In this document: positions 45,007 through 55,796 of the stretch, in pieces
How positions within the stretch are numbered: position 1 is the stretch's first letter
Layout of the letters: the number at the start of each line of letters is the position of its first letter
NCBI RefSeq assembly: GCF_032854445.1
Contig: NC_088299.1
Span: 9,107,608 to 9,171,607 of the forward strand
Length of the DNA: 64,000 nt
Reading direction: 5' to 3'
DNA from: Liolophura sinensis
Taxonomy: Eukaryota; Mollusca; Polyplacophora; Chitonida; Chitonidae
Notes under the pieces: model-generated
The model's database searches: none
Told to the model about the DNA's origin: nothing
What the model saw: the letters and a program-made list of their open reading frames with translations, nothing else
Made by a program: the position numbers and the translations under genes

Positions 45007-47082
45007 ATGTCGCAATTTAACAGCAGCATTATATGGGCTTTTTTGGTGTTCACAACGATCGTGTATTGCAGTACGCACGCCTCTGAGTGTCATATTGATG
45101 ACTCAGATGGTTACGGGCGAACGTTTGACGGCATTGGAGGAATCAGTGGCGGTGGCGCCACCTCGCGACTGCTTGTGAACTATCCACAACAACAACTAGG
45201 AGAGATCCTAGATTATCTCTTCAAACCGGATTACGGGGCGGCCCTGCAGATATTGAAAGTAGAAATCGGCGGTGATTCACAGACATCTGAGGGCACAGAG
45301 GCCTCTCATATGCATGACAGCTGGGATGAAAACTATAAACGTGGATACGAGTGGTGGCTAATGGTGGAAGCAAAAAAGCGAAACCCGGACATCTTGCTAT
45401 ACGGCCTTCCCTGGTCTTTTCCCGGATGGGTGGGACAGGGGACAGATAGTCCGTACACGAACGTAACTATCACGGCAGACTACATAGTACGGTGGATCAA
45501 AGGGGCCAAAACATACTACAACGTTACCATCGACTACATTGGCATTTGGAATGAAAAGGATTACAACGTTAATTACGTCTTGACCTTGAGGAAAATGCTG
45601 GATGAGAATGGATTGAACCAAACAAAAATAGTTGCAGCAGATGACAAAACATGGGCCATAGCTGATGATATTCTTAAGAATTCCGAATTGGCCGATGTTG
45701 TTGATTTCATTGGTGTTCACTACCCGGGAACAATGTCCACGGGTGCGGCTGTACAGACAGGCAAACAGCTTTGGGCTTCAGAAGAGAGCGGCTCTGCCGG
45801 GCCTGAGTACTGGGCTCGAATTCTGAATCAAAACTATATCAATGGTCAAATGACAGCAACCATAGCCTGGAATTTGATTGCAGCCTATTACGATGGGTTG
45901 TCTTTTGACAGAGCTGGTCTTATGACTGCGATGCAACCATGGTGTGGGCACTATGTAGTAGAGTCGCCTATTTGGATAACTGCTCATACGACCCAATTTA
46001 CTCAACCCGGCTGGAAATACCTCAAGCACGGTTCAGGTGTGGGAAAACTTGACAAAGGTGGAAGTTTTGTTGCCATGAGTAAAAATGGGGTGGGACTCAC
46101 CATAATTATAGAAACAATGTCAAGTGATCACTCCCTCAGTACTCTTATTCCCAGTTACTACGACCAAAGGCAAAACGTAACATTCGTTTTGAAAGGAAGT
46201 TTTTCTAAGATAACTTCTTTAGCTATGTGGTACACTAAATTGGAATTCAGTGGTACTCCAAGTGTGTTTTTCAAGCAGATGAGCCCGGTTTCCGTGGTTA
46301 ATGGGACGGTTACGTTAGAACTTGGCATCGATGAGGTGTATACACTGACAACGCTGAAAGGAGGCGGACATGGAAATGCTCCCACGCCACCGCCTTACCA
46401 ACCATTCCCACTGCCGTATGGTGAGAATTTCGAAGGCTATCCAGAAAATGGCGAACCAAATAACTTTGCTCAGCAAGTGGGGAGTTTTGAGGTGGTGAAA
46501 TCCAGCGATGCCAACCGAAGTAAAGTTCTCCGTCAAGTTGTTCTGGAAGATCCCATAGATTGGTGTCCGTACATCAACTTGGCATTTCCCCTAAATGTTA
46601 TAGGTAGTGTGGAGTGGAGAGATGTCCACGTGGAGGTTGAGGCAAGAACAGGTGAAGTGAACGGATCGGACAGCGTGTTTGTGGCCAACCGAGTTGATCA
46701 GGGAGGCTGTCAGACCTTTGGAGCTCAGGGTTATTTCTTTTTTGTATTTCCAGAAGTTCAGAAATACGAATTAACCAATGATTTGTCTAGAACCAGGCTG
46801 CTGAAATCCGGCAGCGTGAGTGTGAATGCAGATTGGAACAAACTGGGTTTAAGCACGACCGTGGAGGGTCAGGTAACGGGATTCCTTAACGGTAATCTCG
46901 TATTCAACGTGAGTACAAGCAACAAACCAAAGGCGGGATTTTCAGCTATTGGAGCTGGATCCTTCGGAATTTCTGACTTTGACAATTTTGAAGTCTCAAG
47001 GACTTCACAACATGTTAAGGGAAAAGGAATACGTCGGGATGATACGCTCTATTTCAAGTCTTTTAAAGGCCCTGCTGGATGA
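45007..47082 (+). CDS. GALC: Galactocerebrosidase (GH59), left copy
   Basis: Encodes 691 aa. GALC removes galactose from galactosylceramide and psychosine in the lysosome, in vertebrates with saposin A. A signal peptide covers about 1-26. The hallmark DDSDGYGRTFDGIGGISGGG (31-50) opens the barrel. The catalytic acid is E183 in IGIWNEKD and the nucleophile is E259 in WASEES. A beta-sandwich and a lectin domain (about 470-670) follow. The loop after the nucleophile is remodelled: ESGSAGPEYWAR where copy 2 has a longer STFNDNTGAGCWAR. The cysteines equivalent to human C271 and C378 are replaced by Y268 and S378, while a new C313 appears (PWCGHY). The coding region is one exon, although vertebrate GALC has many introns; an acceptor lies 17 nt upstream. 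It is probably a real enzyme, but substrate range or stability may differ. Confidence 0.93.
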   Translation: MSQFNSSIIWAFLVFTTIVYCSTHASECHIDDSDGYGRTFDGIGGISGGGATSRLLVNYPQQQLGEILDYLFKPDYGAALQILKVEIGGDSQTSEGTEASHMHDSWDENYKRGYEWWLMVEAKKRNPDILLYGLPWSFPGWVGQGTDSPYTNVTITADYIVRWIKGAKTYYNVTIDYIGIWNEKDYNVNYVLTLRKMLDENGLNQTKIVAADDKTWAIADDILKNSELADVVDFIGVHYPGTMSTGAAVQTGKQLWASEESGSAGPEYWARILNQNYINGQMTATIAWNLIAAYYDGLSFDRAGLMTAMQPWCGHYVVESPIWITAHTTQFTQPGWKYLKHGSGVGKLDKGGSFVAMSKNGVGLTIIIETMSSDHSLSTLIPSYYDQRQNVTFVLKGSFSKITSLAMWYTKLEFSGTPSVFFKQMSPVSVVNGTVTLELGIDEVYTLTTLKGGGHGNAPTPPPYQPFPLPYGENFEGYPENGEPNNFAQQVGSFEVVKSSDANRSKVLRQVVLEDPIDWCPYINLAFPLNVIGSVEWRDVHVEVEARTGEVNGSDSVFVANRVDQGGCQTFGAQGYFFFVFPEVQKYELTNDLSRTRLLKSGSVSVNADWNKLGLSTTVEGQVTGFLNGNLVFNVSTSNKPKAGFSAIGAGSFGISDFDNFEVSRTSQHVKGKGIRRDDTLYFKSFKGPAG

Positions 47083-48340
47083 GGAACAGCAGACTTTTTG
47101 GCAGACAGTAAAATGCTTTTAAAATTTTTAAAGTGGCATAATTACTTGCTGACTTGTTTGTGTAACATATGCGATTTTCCGGTGCCGCTTAACTTTCACA
47201 GTTATATTAACAAGCCACATGTTAACGGTTTTGTGCCAAATTGTGTATCGACAAACCGAAGGACTCCTTGTGACAATCAACCGATTACGTTATAATATTT
47301 TAGGGCTACTTGCTGATTGAAAAAGATTCAATCAGATAAATATGTTAGAATACACACTGCCTCCATGGTTGTCGCGAGTCATTCATACTACGTTTTCACC
47401 GGTTTTGCTGCGGAATTTATCTTCTAGTGACATACCAGGTATTCATGTGGTTTGTAAGGCCTACTGAGTGTACGCCCTATAAGGGGCATTGATCTAACTT
47501 GAACATCTCAATCTCAGGCAACTTTTGCTTATCCTATGTCTTCCCAGCAACATAGTGATTGTTGTTTAGTTTTCCTTGCGAAAAACAGTATAGAATGAAC
47601 AATTCGTCTATCCTCTGACTACTAAAATATATGATGCTTCATATTTCATAGTAATTGCTATAGTTTGCAGTTTATATATTACTGATTTTCAATCTCTGTC
47701 TCAACTATACTGTGTCAGGATATTAATTGGCCTCATTTTTTCTGAAAAATTAACGATGGTTGAAGAGATTACATCTTTGCTGCGGAATACTGTATTATAC
47801 TAGATTTGTTCGGCTATTCCAACAGAATACTTTTACTGGTGTAAAGAAGCATTATTCTGCCATCATTCATAAAACATACTATTGTGTTAAATGTAACAGA
47901 TGTTTTAGAGTGCAGACTAATGAGTAATAATTAGCTATAAGAGGTCGGTCATCTTGTTATTGTCAAGATTATTAATCGTAATCTTGTGGGCAGGCTACTG
48001 AAAAAACCATCTGACCAGATCTGCAGAAACTGTATACACTGCCTGTCTATGGTCTACTATGACTTGACGACCATATTGGATTTGTATGAAAACTTTCTAT
48101 TGGGCGCCACCCAACCGATTGACTTCAAACTTGGCACACGTGACTGTATTCTTTAATTATATTGTATTCCTGCGTATACCAGGATTCTGCTTGTGGACTA
48201 AGCATCCACGAAAACTGGTCCGTTTGCATTGCTTTAATGTTATTTTGTGTAAAATGTGATGATAACACCGCATTTGGAGTAGTTCAAAACCATTGACGTC
48301 TAATAAATTGCACTTTATAGCACTGCACTTCTGTTTAGCT
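47083..48340. other. 3' flank of GALC copy 1
   Basis: The first 45-50 nt after the stop (GGAACAGCAGACTTTTTGGC onward) still match the other copy; similarity then ends. No gene seen beyond. Confidence 0.5.
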
Positions 48341-48545
48341 AACTCTGCGTAAGCCATGGGGGGTGGGTAATTTGCTACTATCCAAGCATTTACATGAACT
48401 GTTAGAATAAAACTCCAACTGAGGTAAACGGACAACAAGAGGTATTTCACCGGTTTCCTGTAACCATTTACCACCTATCACACAGTCGTCGCGGCTCTAC
48501 TTTTATTTTCCATACTGTACGTCTTATTATATTATAGCTGGGTGG
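48340..48545. repeat. Unclassified dispersed repeat
   Basis: ACTGAGGTAAACGGACAAC, GGTATTTCACCGGTTTCC, CACCTATCACACAGTCGTCG and TTCCATACTGTACGTC follow in the same order as about 6095-6300 and its duplicate at about 15535-15740. Type unknown. Confidence 0.5.
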
Positions 48546-48896
48546 CAATGGAAAGTTCTTCATTGAAATCCTTTCCGTATGCCAGTTAGACCTTGGCTAG
48601 CAAATGAAATTAGCGCAAAAGTAGGTAAACTGTAAAAACTGCACAACTGGATCGAACAAAAACATTTTTGAGAGGTCCTTGACCTCAGGATAAAGAATTT
48701 CAAAGAATTATTCCGGTTCAAGTTGTGTTTTTCACGTAATTGCCAAAATAAAGATTCCAAAATTGGTGAACTTTGTGTACATGGAATTTACGCAAATTTT
48801 CTTACAAGTTCCAAGAACCACAGTAAAAAGCCTTTCCATGCACCCTGGCTTAATAGATTAAGAGTGGGCTCAGCGTACTGGTTCTCCTTATATATA

Positions 48897-49166
48897 CAGG
48901 GTGGAGCAAAAGCCTGAATCCATAAGCAATTGTGGTTTATCCCAACAAACCAAGAACATTACAAGCACCAAATAACATCAAACAAGAAATTGAAACAATA
49001 AAAGGGAATAACTCTATGCTTCGAAATCCAAAGATGTGCAAAGATCATGTGCCTCTCGAGTAAGAAAGTGTTTGGAGGAAGGTGGAAGTCAATTCGAACA
49101 CTTACCGTAAAGTGTAAATTGTTATATATTAAATTGCCTATGGGTCCAAACTTTTGCTCCACCCAA
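48897..49166. mobile_element. MITE, 270 bp, mariner-like
   Basis: Ends are inverted repeats sharing GGGTGGAGCAAAAG (CAGGGTGGAGCAAAAG left; CTTTTGCTCCACCCAA right) and are flanked by TA on each side (48895-48896 and 49167-49168). It is too short to encode a transposase. The ends and TA target fit the Tc1/mariner type. Confidence 0.8.
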
Positions 49167-49284
49167 TATATACAAAGCGCATCAGTAGGTCTACATGTAC
49201 GACTATTTACTCTGCGTAAAGGGCTCGAGATTCACATAAGTTACATCCAATATATAAGGCCTTTAATTCATATTCTGGCAAAGA

Positions 49285-49512
49285 TATTTATTTAGGCCTC
49301 TTTGTTTGGTGTTTAAGGCCGTGCGCAAGAATGGTTTATTTACATAAAGGAAATAAATACGGTGTCTGTGCAGAGGAAACCGGAATGCCCGAAGTAAACT
49401 ATCATCGCTCGCCAGGAGTAAGCGGGAGCTGGATTCGAACCTATGAACTCACAGGTTATAGGTACCAACGACGAGAACAAAGCTTTTGCCGTAAGAGCCG
49501 GCGATGGTCCAC
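49285..49512 (-). repeat. SINE-like repeat with tRNA-type B box, reverse
   Basis: TTTGTTTGGTGTTTAAGGCC (reversed tail), GAGGAAACCGGAATGCCCG, then GAGCTGGATTCGAACCTATG. On the minus strand the latter reads GGTTCGAATCC, a perfect B box. The head side runs to about 49512. Confidence 0.65.
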
Positions 49513-49711
49513 AAGCTTTAATTGATCAGGAAGAAGGGTTACTACATCGATGCTAACTGCTGCCAACACTTGTTTTTCGAAGACTCTTCGATTGTTCCGT
49601 GACGGAATTCGCGTTCCAACATATATGTGTGGGATCCAGAACGGTTTACCACCATAGCTCTGTACTACTGTTCATTTGCTGAGCCATTCTCCATTTATAT
49701 AGGATAAATGC

Positions 49712-49892
49712 AAAGCTGTGAACTGTAGGCCTATACCACAGGCACTTGGAGCCGACGGGTGGAGCTAAATAAAATACTACAATATATGGTCCCCTAGGAT
49801 AATATAATAACCTACACTATCCTGGGGCACCATATAATATAGCATTTTACCTTGCTCTACTGGTCCGTTCCATATGCTTGTGTCCTACACAT
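49712..49892. mobile_element. Long imperfect foldback, about 180 bp
   Basis: The left arm (GTGGAGCTAAATAAAATACT, ACAATATATGGTCCCCTAGG) is the inverse of the right arm (CCTGGGGCACCATATAATAT, AGCATTTTACCTTGCTCTAC). The inner 40 bp pair best and the outer parts less so. It is probably an old MITE; no target duplication is visible. Confidence 0.65.
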
Positions 49893-50514
49893 ATTATATA
49901 ACAGGGGTTTGTTATAGTGGTTCAATTTGTGAAAGGTGATTTGGCTGCTTATTGAACTGGTTATATAGACTGGCTGAAAGTCCAACGGATGTTACGATTT
50001 TTTTCTTCTTCATGTATAATATGCGGTTTATGCAAAATCCATTAAAAACCATACACAATACAGAATACGCAATGCTCACTTCACAGCTGAGAAATTTAAC
50101 AAAATCGATACTTAAAACATTTTACTAAATTTGTTCAAACGAATCAACGAACTGCAAATTTATTGTTAATGACCAATAAACCAGCAAAATACCTAGATAT
50201 TTATTGTCCGTAAAAGCGAGCTTGTCGTTACAGAAATCAGGTATCTGGAGTTTTACTATCTCCAACGCCGTGCTACTCAACTCGATATCCAACCCGAATG
50301 AAATTAAAGCCTTCCTCTGAAAGACTCCGTAACGCTGTAAAACGATATCCGTTAGTCATATAACGTGGATTGTTTTGAAATGTTGGCTCTTTCAAAATTG
50401 ACCGGCCCACAAAATTTCAATGATTTCAACCGTGTCATCAATCTCTTTCCCCTATTTCTGGGTTTGCATGCCACAAAGCGATAAACTAACGGTAAGCAAA
50501 CATTGTGGATGGAA
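49893..50514. other. No gene seen
   Basis: AT-rich sequence without open frames of note. Confidence 0.45.
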
Positions 50515-50592
50515 GCAGTCCGACCGCATTGATAACAGGCTCCCGAATCTTTGTTCTACGTTAGCACGCTAACCGCTCGCCCACCGAAGCTT
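50515..50592 (-). repeat. SINE-A head only, reverse
   Basis: GTCCGACCGCATTGATAACA, GGCTCCCGAATC and TTAGCACGCTAACCGCTCGC blocks of the tRNA-like head. Confidence 0.65.
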
Positions 50593-50691
50593 TCCTAAGT
50601 CGAATTTGATCTGTAACTTGTTATGGAGAAGACAATACAGTTTCAATTCAATACGATGCGCCTGTCATAAATGGCAAAACGGTCTGAAAAT

Positions 50692-50897
50692 CAATTTATT
50701 TATTTATTTCATTGGTGTTTTACGCCGTGCTCGAAACCCACGACCATCCGCAGGTTGCTAACAGACCTTCCCATGTACGGCCGGAGAGGAAGGCAACAAG
50801 AGCTGGACTTGTACTCACAGCGACCGCATTGGTGAGGGACTCCTGGGTCATTGCGCCGCGCCGGTGTGCTAATCCCCTCGACAACGGAGGCCCCGCC
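50692..50897 (-). repeat. SINE-A, reverse, with internal deletion
   Basis: Tail (TTTATTTATTTATTTCATTG), CGAAACCCACGACCATCCGC, CAGCGACCGCATTGGTGAGG, and a complete head to GACAACGGAGGCCCCGCCC. The segment between TGCTCG and AAACCC has been lost. Confidence 0.9.
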
Positions 50898-52839
50898 CGA
50901 AACTCAAACTAGGACTGTAACTTATCATGGCCAAGCCATATACCAAGTTTCACTACAATTGAATCTGATTACGTCTGTGAAACATCGCCGAAGATTCGGC
51001 ATAAAAAAATTTATTGTTTTTGGCTCCCTATTAAACAGGGCGCAATTTCACAAAGATATCGTACAATGGTACGGTAATAGTGACGTTCAAATATCTAACG
51101 ACAAAAGCCAAACATGAACAATATTCTGAGAGGTTAAATGGTCAGTCGCACTTACAATGATTTCACGGTTTAATGCATTCAGTTTTAATGAAAATTCTTC
51201 AGTAGTTTTGGATATATAACAGTAGGAGTGAAATGTTATCTCTGACAATGAAAGTAGATCAAGTCACTTTCGCCGACCACACTCTAATACCATCTGCACG
51301 GAATGTGACAGTCGCAATGAATAAGTATTGATTCTCATTAAATCTGGCTTCTGAGTATAGTTTTGCAGGTATAACCTTACAAGTCATGCACGTATTTGAG
51401 AAAGCAGAAAAAGATGCCGCTGATCACATTCACTGACCACATTCACTCACGGGAGCCACCCGTGGATCGGGGAATGATGTTTCATTGAATTTGGCTCGGA
51501 AGATTTGGAGATTTATCTTCACAAGTGATACACAACATCTGACTAGAAGGTCACACATGATTCTAGCTTGCCCACCAGTGAATCAATGTTCAAAATTTAA
51601 AAGAAAAGACAACACTATTGACCAAATGTACATATGTTTCGATTAAGTTTCCCAAATAAAGTTGAAAAAGTATATTTTTTTATGTTTCTGATGCCTCATA
51701 AGCGAGATAGCGCCGTTCAAAATGAGGTAAAAAGCGCATATTGAAAAAATCGAAAGCGCCGCCATGTTATCATGCAATTTTTTACCAATCAGGCGATGAC
51801 ACAAGAACGCTGCTGTTTCTGTCGACGTCACGCGAACCGGGCACGGTAAGAATGACGAGGCATCGTGTTTCCGATTTTTCTAACGTGTCGAATTTCATGC
51901 ATGATCAGATGAACTACTGTCCACAGAAATTCGTTTAAGAGTGGAGCATTTTGATAACGGAGGGACGAATACAGTACTACGACGATAACTTTTGGTCAAC
52001 GTTCAGCGATGAATAAAAAACAATCAACCAACCAACTAACCAAAGTACACATAACCAAATAATCCAACATTATCGTAAAGTACATCATGTTTTACTTTAA
52101 ATTTTGTTACTGATAAATCTTTCATCATATCTTTGTATAGCAATCAGAGAGGAAATACTGGAATGGTGCTTAAGAAAGACATAATAGTTATAAATATATA
52201 TGTATACATTAGAATCATGCATTAAGATATAAAATTATATGAACACAAACTGACTAAATAAATGGTTACACAGTGGAATCTGTCCCAATTAAGTTTAGTG
52301 TGTGAAAAGAAAATAGATGACCGATGTTGGAGACTTCCAGCTTAATTTCAAGCTCCTTCATGAAAATGTTTCAGAACTCACATGACGCAAAATGACTAGA
52401 CATTGAAACACGAAAACCTTCATCAAAACAACTTAGAAAGCAAAGCATAGGTGAGAACCAATTATTGACGCATATTTGTTTATCACCAAATATGATTGGA
52501 CTGGATTGGATTGGATGCACATGAACACTTGGATTTGGTAGCAGACCTGGCCAGTGGGAGATACACGTACACAAAACTTCCACTCAGTACATAAAGTACT
52601 TTAACATTTACTTTAATAAGGATTCTAACACTGAAAAGAGACGTCAGGAAAAGTCAGGAAATTTGTACCTTTCGATAATTAACACATTAGTAGGGCATCT
52701 ACAATGAGACGTCTCCCTCGTGCTACTGAGTTCACGTGTATGCAACCCATCAGCTCAATACATACGGTACTTGTTAAGACACCACCCACAACATTTACGC
52801 CATCACTACACGATTCTATTACCGACATGGACACGCTGA
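50898..52839. other. No gene seen; CpG-containing spot at about 51700-51960
   Basis: Mostly AT-rich. Around 51700-51870 there is a CRE-like CGACGTCACG and GCGCCGCCATG, and short open frames on both strands, so an unannotated promoter is conceivable. I found no exon to go with it. Confidence 0.35.
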
Positions 52840-53315
52840 AATACACAATTACGCATTAACACGAGTTAGAAATCCAGAAAAGCACCAGGACGAGGGTGAG
52901 GAGTATTTTCGTTCATTAAGATATACTGGAAAGCAAAGAATGTACAAGGGCTAGGGTGAGGCTGAAAGGAACAATCGTTCATTAACACGTGTTAGAATGC
53001 ATAAAGGATGCTCGATGACTAGGCTCAGAGGAACAACCGTTCATCAACACGTGTTAGAAAGCATACTGGATGCTCGATGACCAGACTGACAGGAACAATC
53101 GTTCATTGACACGTGTTAGAAAGCATACAGGTTGCTCGATGACTAAGCTGAGAGGAACAATCGTTCATCAAAATGTGTTAGAACGCATTAATATCCGGGT
53201 AATACGCACATTTCCTGAACAATTGCTAGAAAGCAAAAGATCACTGTTCGAGGACATGGGACAAGCATTCACACATTCATTCCTCAACACGTATTAAAAA
53301 GCAAGCGACTCATGA
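52840..53315. repeat. 62-bp minisatellite, about seven units
   Basis: The clearest units run from about 52968 to 53180: GGAACAATCGTTCATTAACA, CGTGTTAGAAAGCATAC, GGATGCTCGATGACTAGGCT. Units on both sides are decayed. Each holds the palindrome AACACGTGTT, which contains a CACGTG E-box. Confidence 0.88.
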
Positions 53316-53708
53316 AGACCAATCAGTAACGAACTATGTTTGAGAAAAGTACCGCGAACTTCATACAAAAATACAACAAACGAGGTCAGTACAGACAACA
53401 GCTACCTGAGACAAAATAGAGCAAATCCAAGAAGGAGCAAGAGATACCACGTCAGTTACATGAACATTATGTTGTGAGCCTTGAACATTTTGTCAATAGT
53501 TAATGTTCATATAAAAGGATTGGTAACAGTCAAATCACGGTCTACGTGTTCCAGACCCTTTTAGAACCGTCCAGAAGTCATGAAAATTAGTTTATCAAAA
53601 AAAAATTTAATTGTGGAAATTCGTATATCAAAAAACAAAAAGAAAATAATAATAGTAATAATAAAAAAATAAAAACATTTCACTGGCAGCCAAAAAGCCT
53701 GCTGTTCC
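53316..53708. other. 3' flank of GALC copy 2
   Basis: Low-complexity A-rich stretch at 53595-53680. Only the last 45-50 nt before the gene match the 3' flank of the other copy. Confidence 0.5.
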
Positions 53709-55796
53709 TTATCCAGCAGGGCCTTTAAAAGACTTGAAATATAGTGTATCATCCCGACGTATTCCTTTTCCCTCAACATGTTGTGAAGTCCTTGAGATTT
53801 TAAAATTGTCAAAGTCAGAAATTCCAAAGGATCCAGCTCCAATAGCTGAAAATCCTGCCTTTGGTTTGTTGCTTGTACTCACGTTGAATACGAGATTACC
53901 GTTAAGGAATCCCGTTACCTGACCCTCTACGGTCGTGCTTAAACCCAGTTTGTTCCAATCTGCATTCACACTCACGCTGCCGGATTTCAGCAGCCTGGTT
54001 CTAGACAAATCATTGGTTAATTCGTATTTCTGAACTTCTGGAAATACAAAAAAGAAATAACCCTGAGCTCCAAAGGTCTGACAGCCTCCCTGATCAACTC
54101 GGTTGGCCACAAACACACTCTCCGATCCATTCACTTCACCTGTCCTTGCCTCAACCTCCACGTGGACATCTCTCCACTCCACACTACCTATAACATTTAG
54201 GGGAAATGCCAAGTTGATGTGCGGGCACCAATCTATGGGATCTTCCAGAACAACTTGACGGAGAACTTTACTTCGGTTGGCATCGCTGGATTTCACCACC
54301 TCAAAACTCCCCACTTGCTGAGCAAAGTTATTTGGTTCGCCATTTTCTGGATAGCCTTCGAAATTCTCATCATACGGCAGTGGGAATGGTTGGTAAGGCG
54401 GTGGCGTGGGAGCATTTCCATGTCCGCCTACTTTCAGCGTTGTCAATGTAAACACCTCATCGATGCCAAGTTCTAACGTAACCGTCCCATTAATCACGGA
54501 AACCGGGCTCATCTGCTTGAAAAACACACTTGGAGTACCATTGAATCCCAATTTAGTGTACCACATAGCTAAAGAAGTTACCTTAGAAAAACTTCCTTTC
54601 AAAACAAAAGTTGCGTTCTGATTCTTCACCGAGTATTTTGGCAAGAATGGACGGATACAAATGGAGTGATCATGTGACAATGTCTCTATGACTACAGTGA
54701 GTTCCATCCCTTTGTTGCTCATGGCAACAAAACTTCCACCTTTGTCAAGTTTTCCCACACCTAAACCGTGCTTGAGGTATTTCCAGCCGGGTTGAGTAAA
54801 CTGAGTAGTATGGGCAGTTGCCCAAATGGGAGACGCAACTAGGTAGTGCCCACTCCAAGGTTGCATCGCCGTCATGAGGCCGTTCCGTTTGTAGGATAAT
54901 CCATCATAATAAGCGGTAATTAAGTTCCAGGCTATGGTTGCTGTCATCTGGCCATTCACATAGTTCTGATTCAGAATTCGAGCCCAGCAGCCTGCACCAG
55001 TGTTGTCGTTGAAGGTGCTGTAGTCTTCCGAAGCCCAAAGCTGTTTCCCTGTCTGTACAGCCGCACTAGTAGACACTGTACCGGGATAGTGGACACCAAT
55101 GACATCAACTACATCGGACAAATCAGGATGCTTTACAATGTCATCTGCTATGGCCCATTTGTTATCCGAAGCCACGATGCGTATCTGGTTAAATCCATTA
55201 ATGTCCAGCATTTTTCTTAATGTTTTTATATAATCAACGTTGTAATCCTTTTCATTCCAAATGCCTATGTAGTCGATGGTAAGGTTGTAGTGTGTTTTGG
55301 CCCCTTTGATCCACCGTACTATGTAGTCTGCCGTGATAGTTACGTTCGTGTACGGACTATCTGTCCCCTGCCCCACCCACCCTGGAAAAGACCATGGAAG
55401 GCCGTAGAGTAAGATGTTCGGGTTTCGCTTCTTGGCTTCCACCATTAGCCACCACTCGTATCCACGATTATAGTTTTCATCCCAGCTGTTGTGCATATGA
55501 GAAGCCTCTGTGCCATCCGAAGACTCCGAATCACCGCCAATTTCTACTTTCAAGATCTGCAAGGAAGCTCCATAATCAGGTTTAAACAGATAATCCAGGA
55601 TCTCTCCTAGTTGTTGTTGTGGATAGTTCACAAGCAGTCGCGAGGTGGCGCCACCGCCACTGATTCCTCCAATACCATCAAAAGTTCGCCCGTAGCCATC
55701 AGAGTCGTCTATATGATAATCAGTGGCGTGCGTACTGCAATACATGATCGTCGTGAGCACCAGAAAAACTCCAAACATGTTATTGAATATCCTCAT
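53709..55796 (-). CDS. GALC: Galactocerebrosidase (GH59), right copy
   Basis: Encodes 695 aa, running tail-to-tail with the left copy 6.6 kb away. It is the more canonical of the two. Signal peptide about 1-25; catalytic acid E182 (IGIWNEKD); nucleophile E257 (WASEDYS); the nucleophile loop STFNDNTGAGCW closely follows human GALC. The cysteines at 270 (GAGCW) and 380 (ICIRPFLP) match the pair bridged in mammalian GALC. From about residue 453 to the end it is almost identical to the left copy (about 6 differences in 240), whereas the first 450 residues differ at roughly 85 sites, so the lectin part has been homogenised. The coding region is a single exon. An acceptor (TTTTCTTTCAG, AG at 55820-55821) lies 23 nt upstream of the ATG, with a donor-like GTAAGG at 55895-55900 that would make an 81-nt 5' UTR intron. 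Confidence 0.94.
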   Translation of the reverse strand: MRIFNNMFGVFLVLTTIMYCSTHATDYHIDDSDGYGRTFDGIGGISGGGATSRLLVNYPQQQLGEILDYLFKPDYGASLQILKVEIGGDSESSDGTEASHMHNSWDENYNRGYEWWLMVEAKKRNPNILLYGLPWSFPGWVGQGTDSPYTNVTITADYIVRWIKGAKTHYNLTIDYIGIWNEKDYNVDYIKTLRKMLDINGFNQIRIVASDNKWAIADDIVKHPDLSDVVDVIGVHYPGTVSTSAAVQTGKQLWASEDYSTFNDNTGAGCWARILNQNYVNGQMTATIAWNLITAYYDGLSYKRNGLMTAMQPWSGHYLVASPIWATAHTTQFTQPGWKYLKHGLGVGKLDKGGSFVAMSNKGMELTVVIETLSHDHSICIRPFLPKYSVKNQNATFVLKGSFSKVTSLAMWYTKLGFNGTPSVFFKQMSPVSVINGTVTLELGIDEVFTLTTLKVGGHGNAPTPPPYQPFPLPYDENFEGYPENGEPNNFAQQVGSFEVVKSSDANRSKVLRQVVLEDPIDWCPHINLAFPLNVIGSVEWRDVHVEVEARTGEVNGSESVFVANRVDQGGCQTFGAQGYFFFVFPEVQKYELTNDLSRTRLLKSGSVSVNADWNKLGLSTTVEGQVTGFLNGNLVFNVSTSNKPKAGFSAIGAGSFGISDFDNFKISRTSQHVEGKGIRRDDTLYFKSFKGPAG

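Noticed and set aside
51643-51938. Opposing open frames near a CRE-like site
   Set aside because: No exon structure or homology; a promoter cannot be supported from sequence alone.
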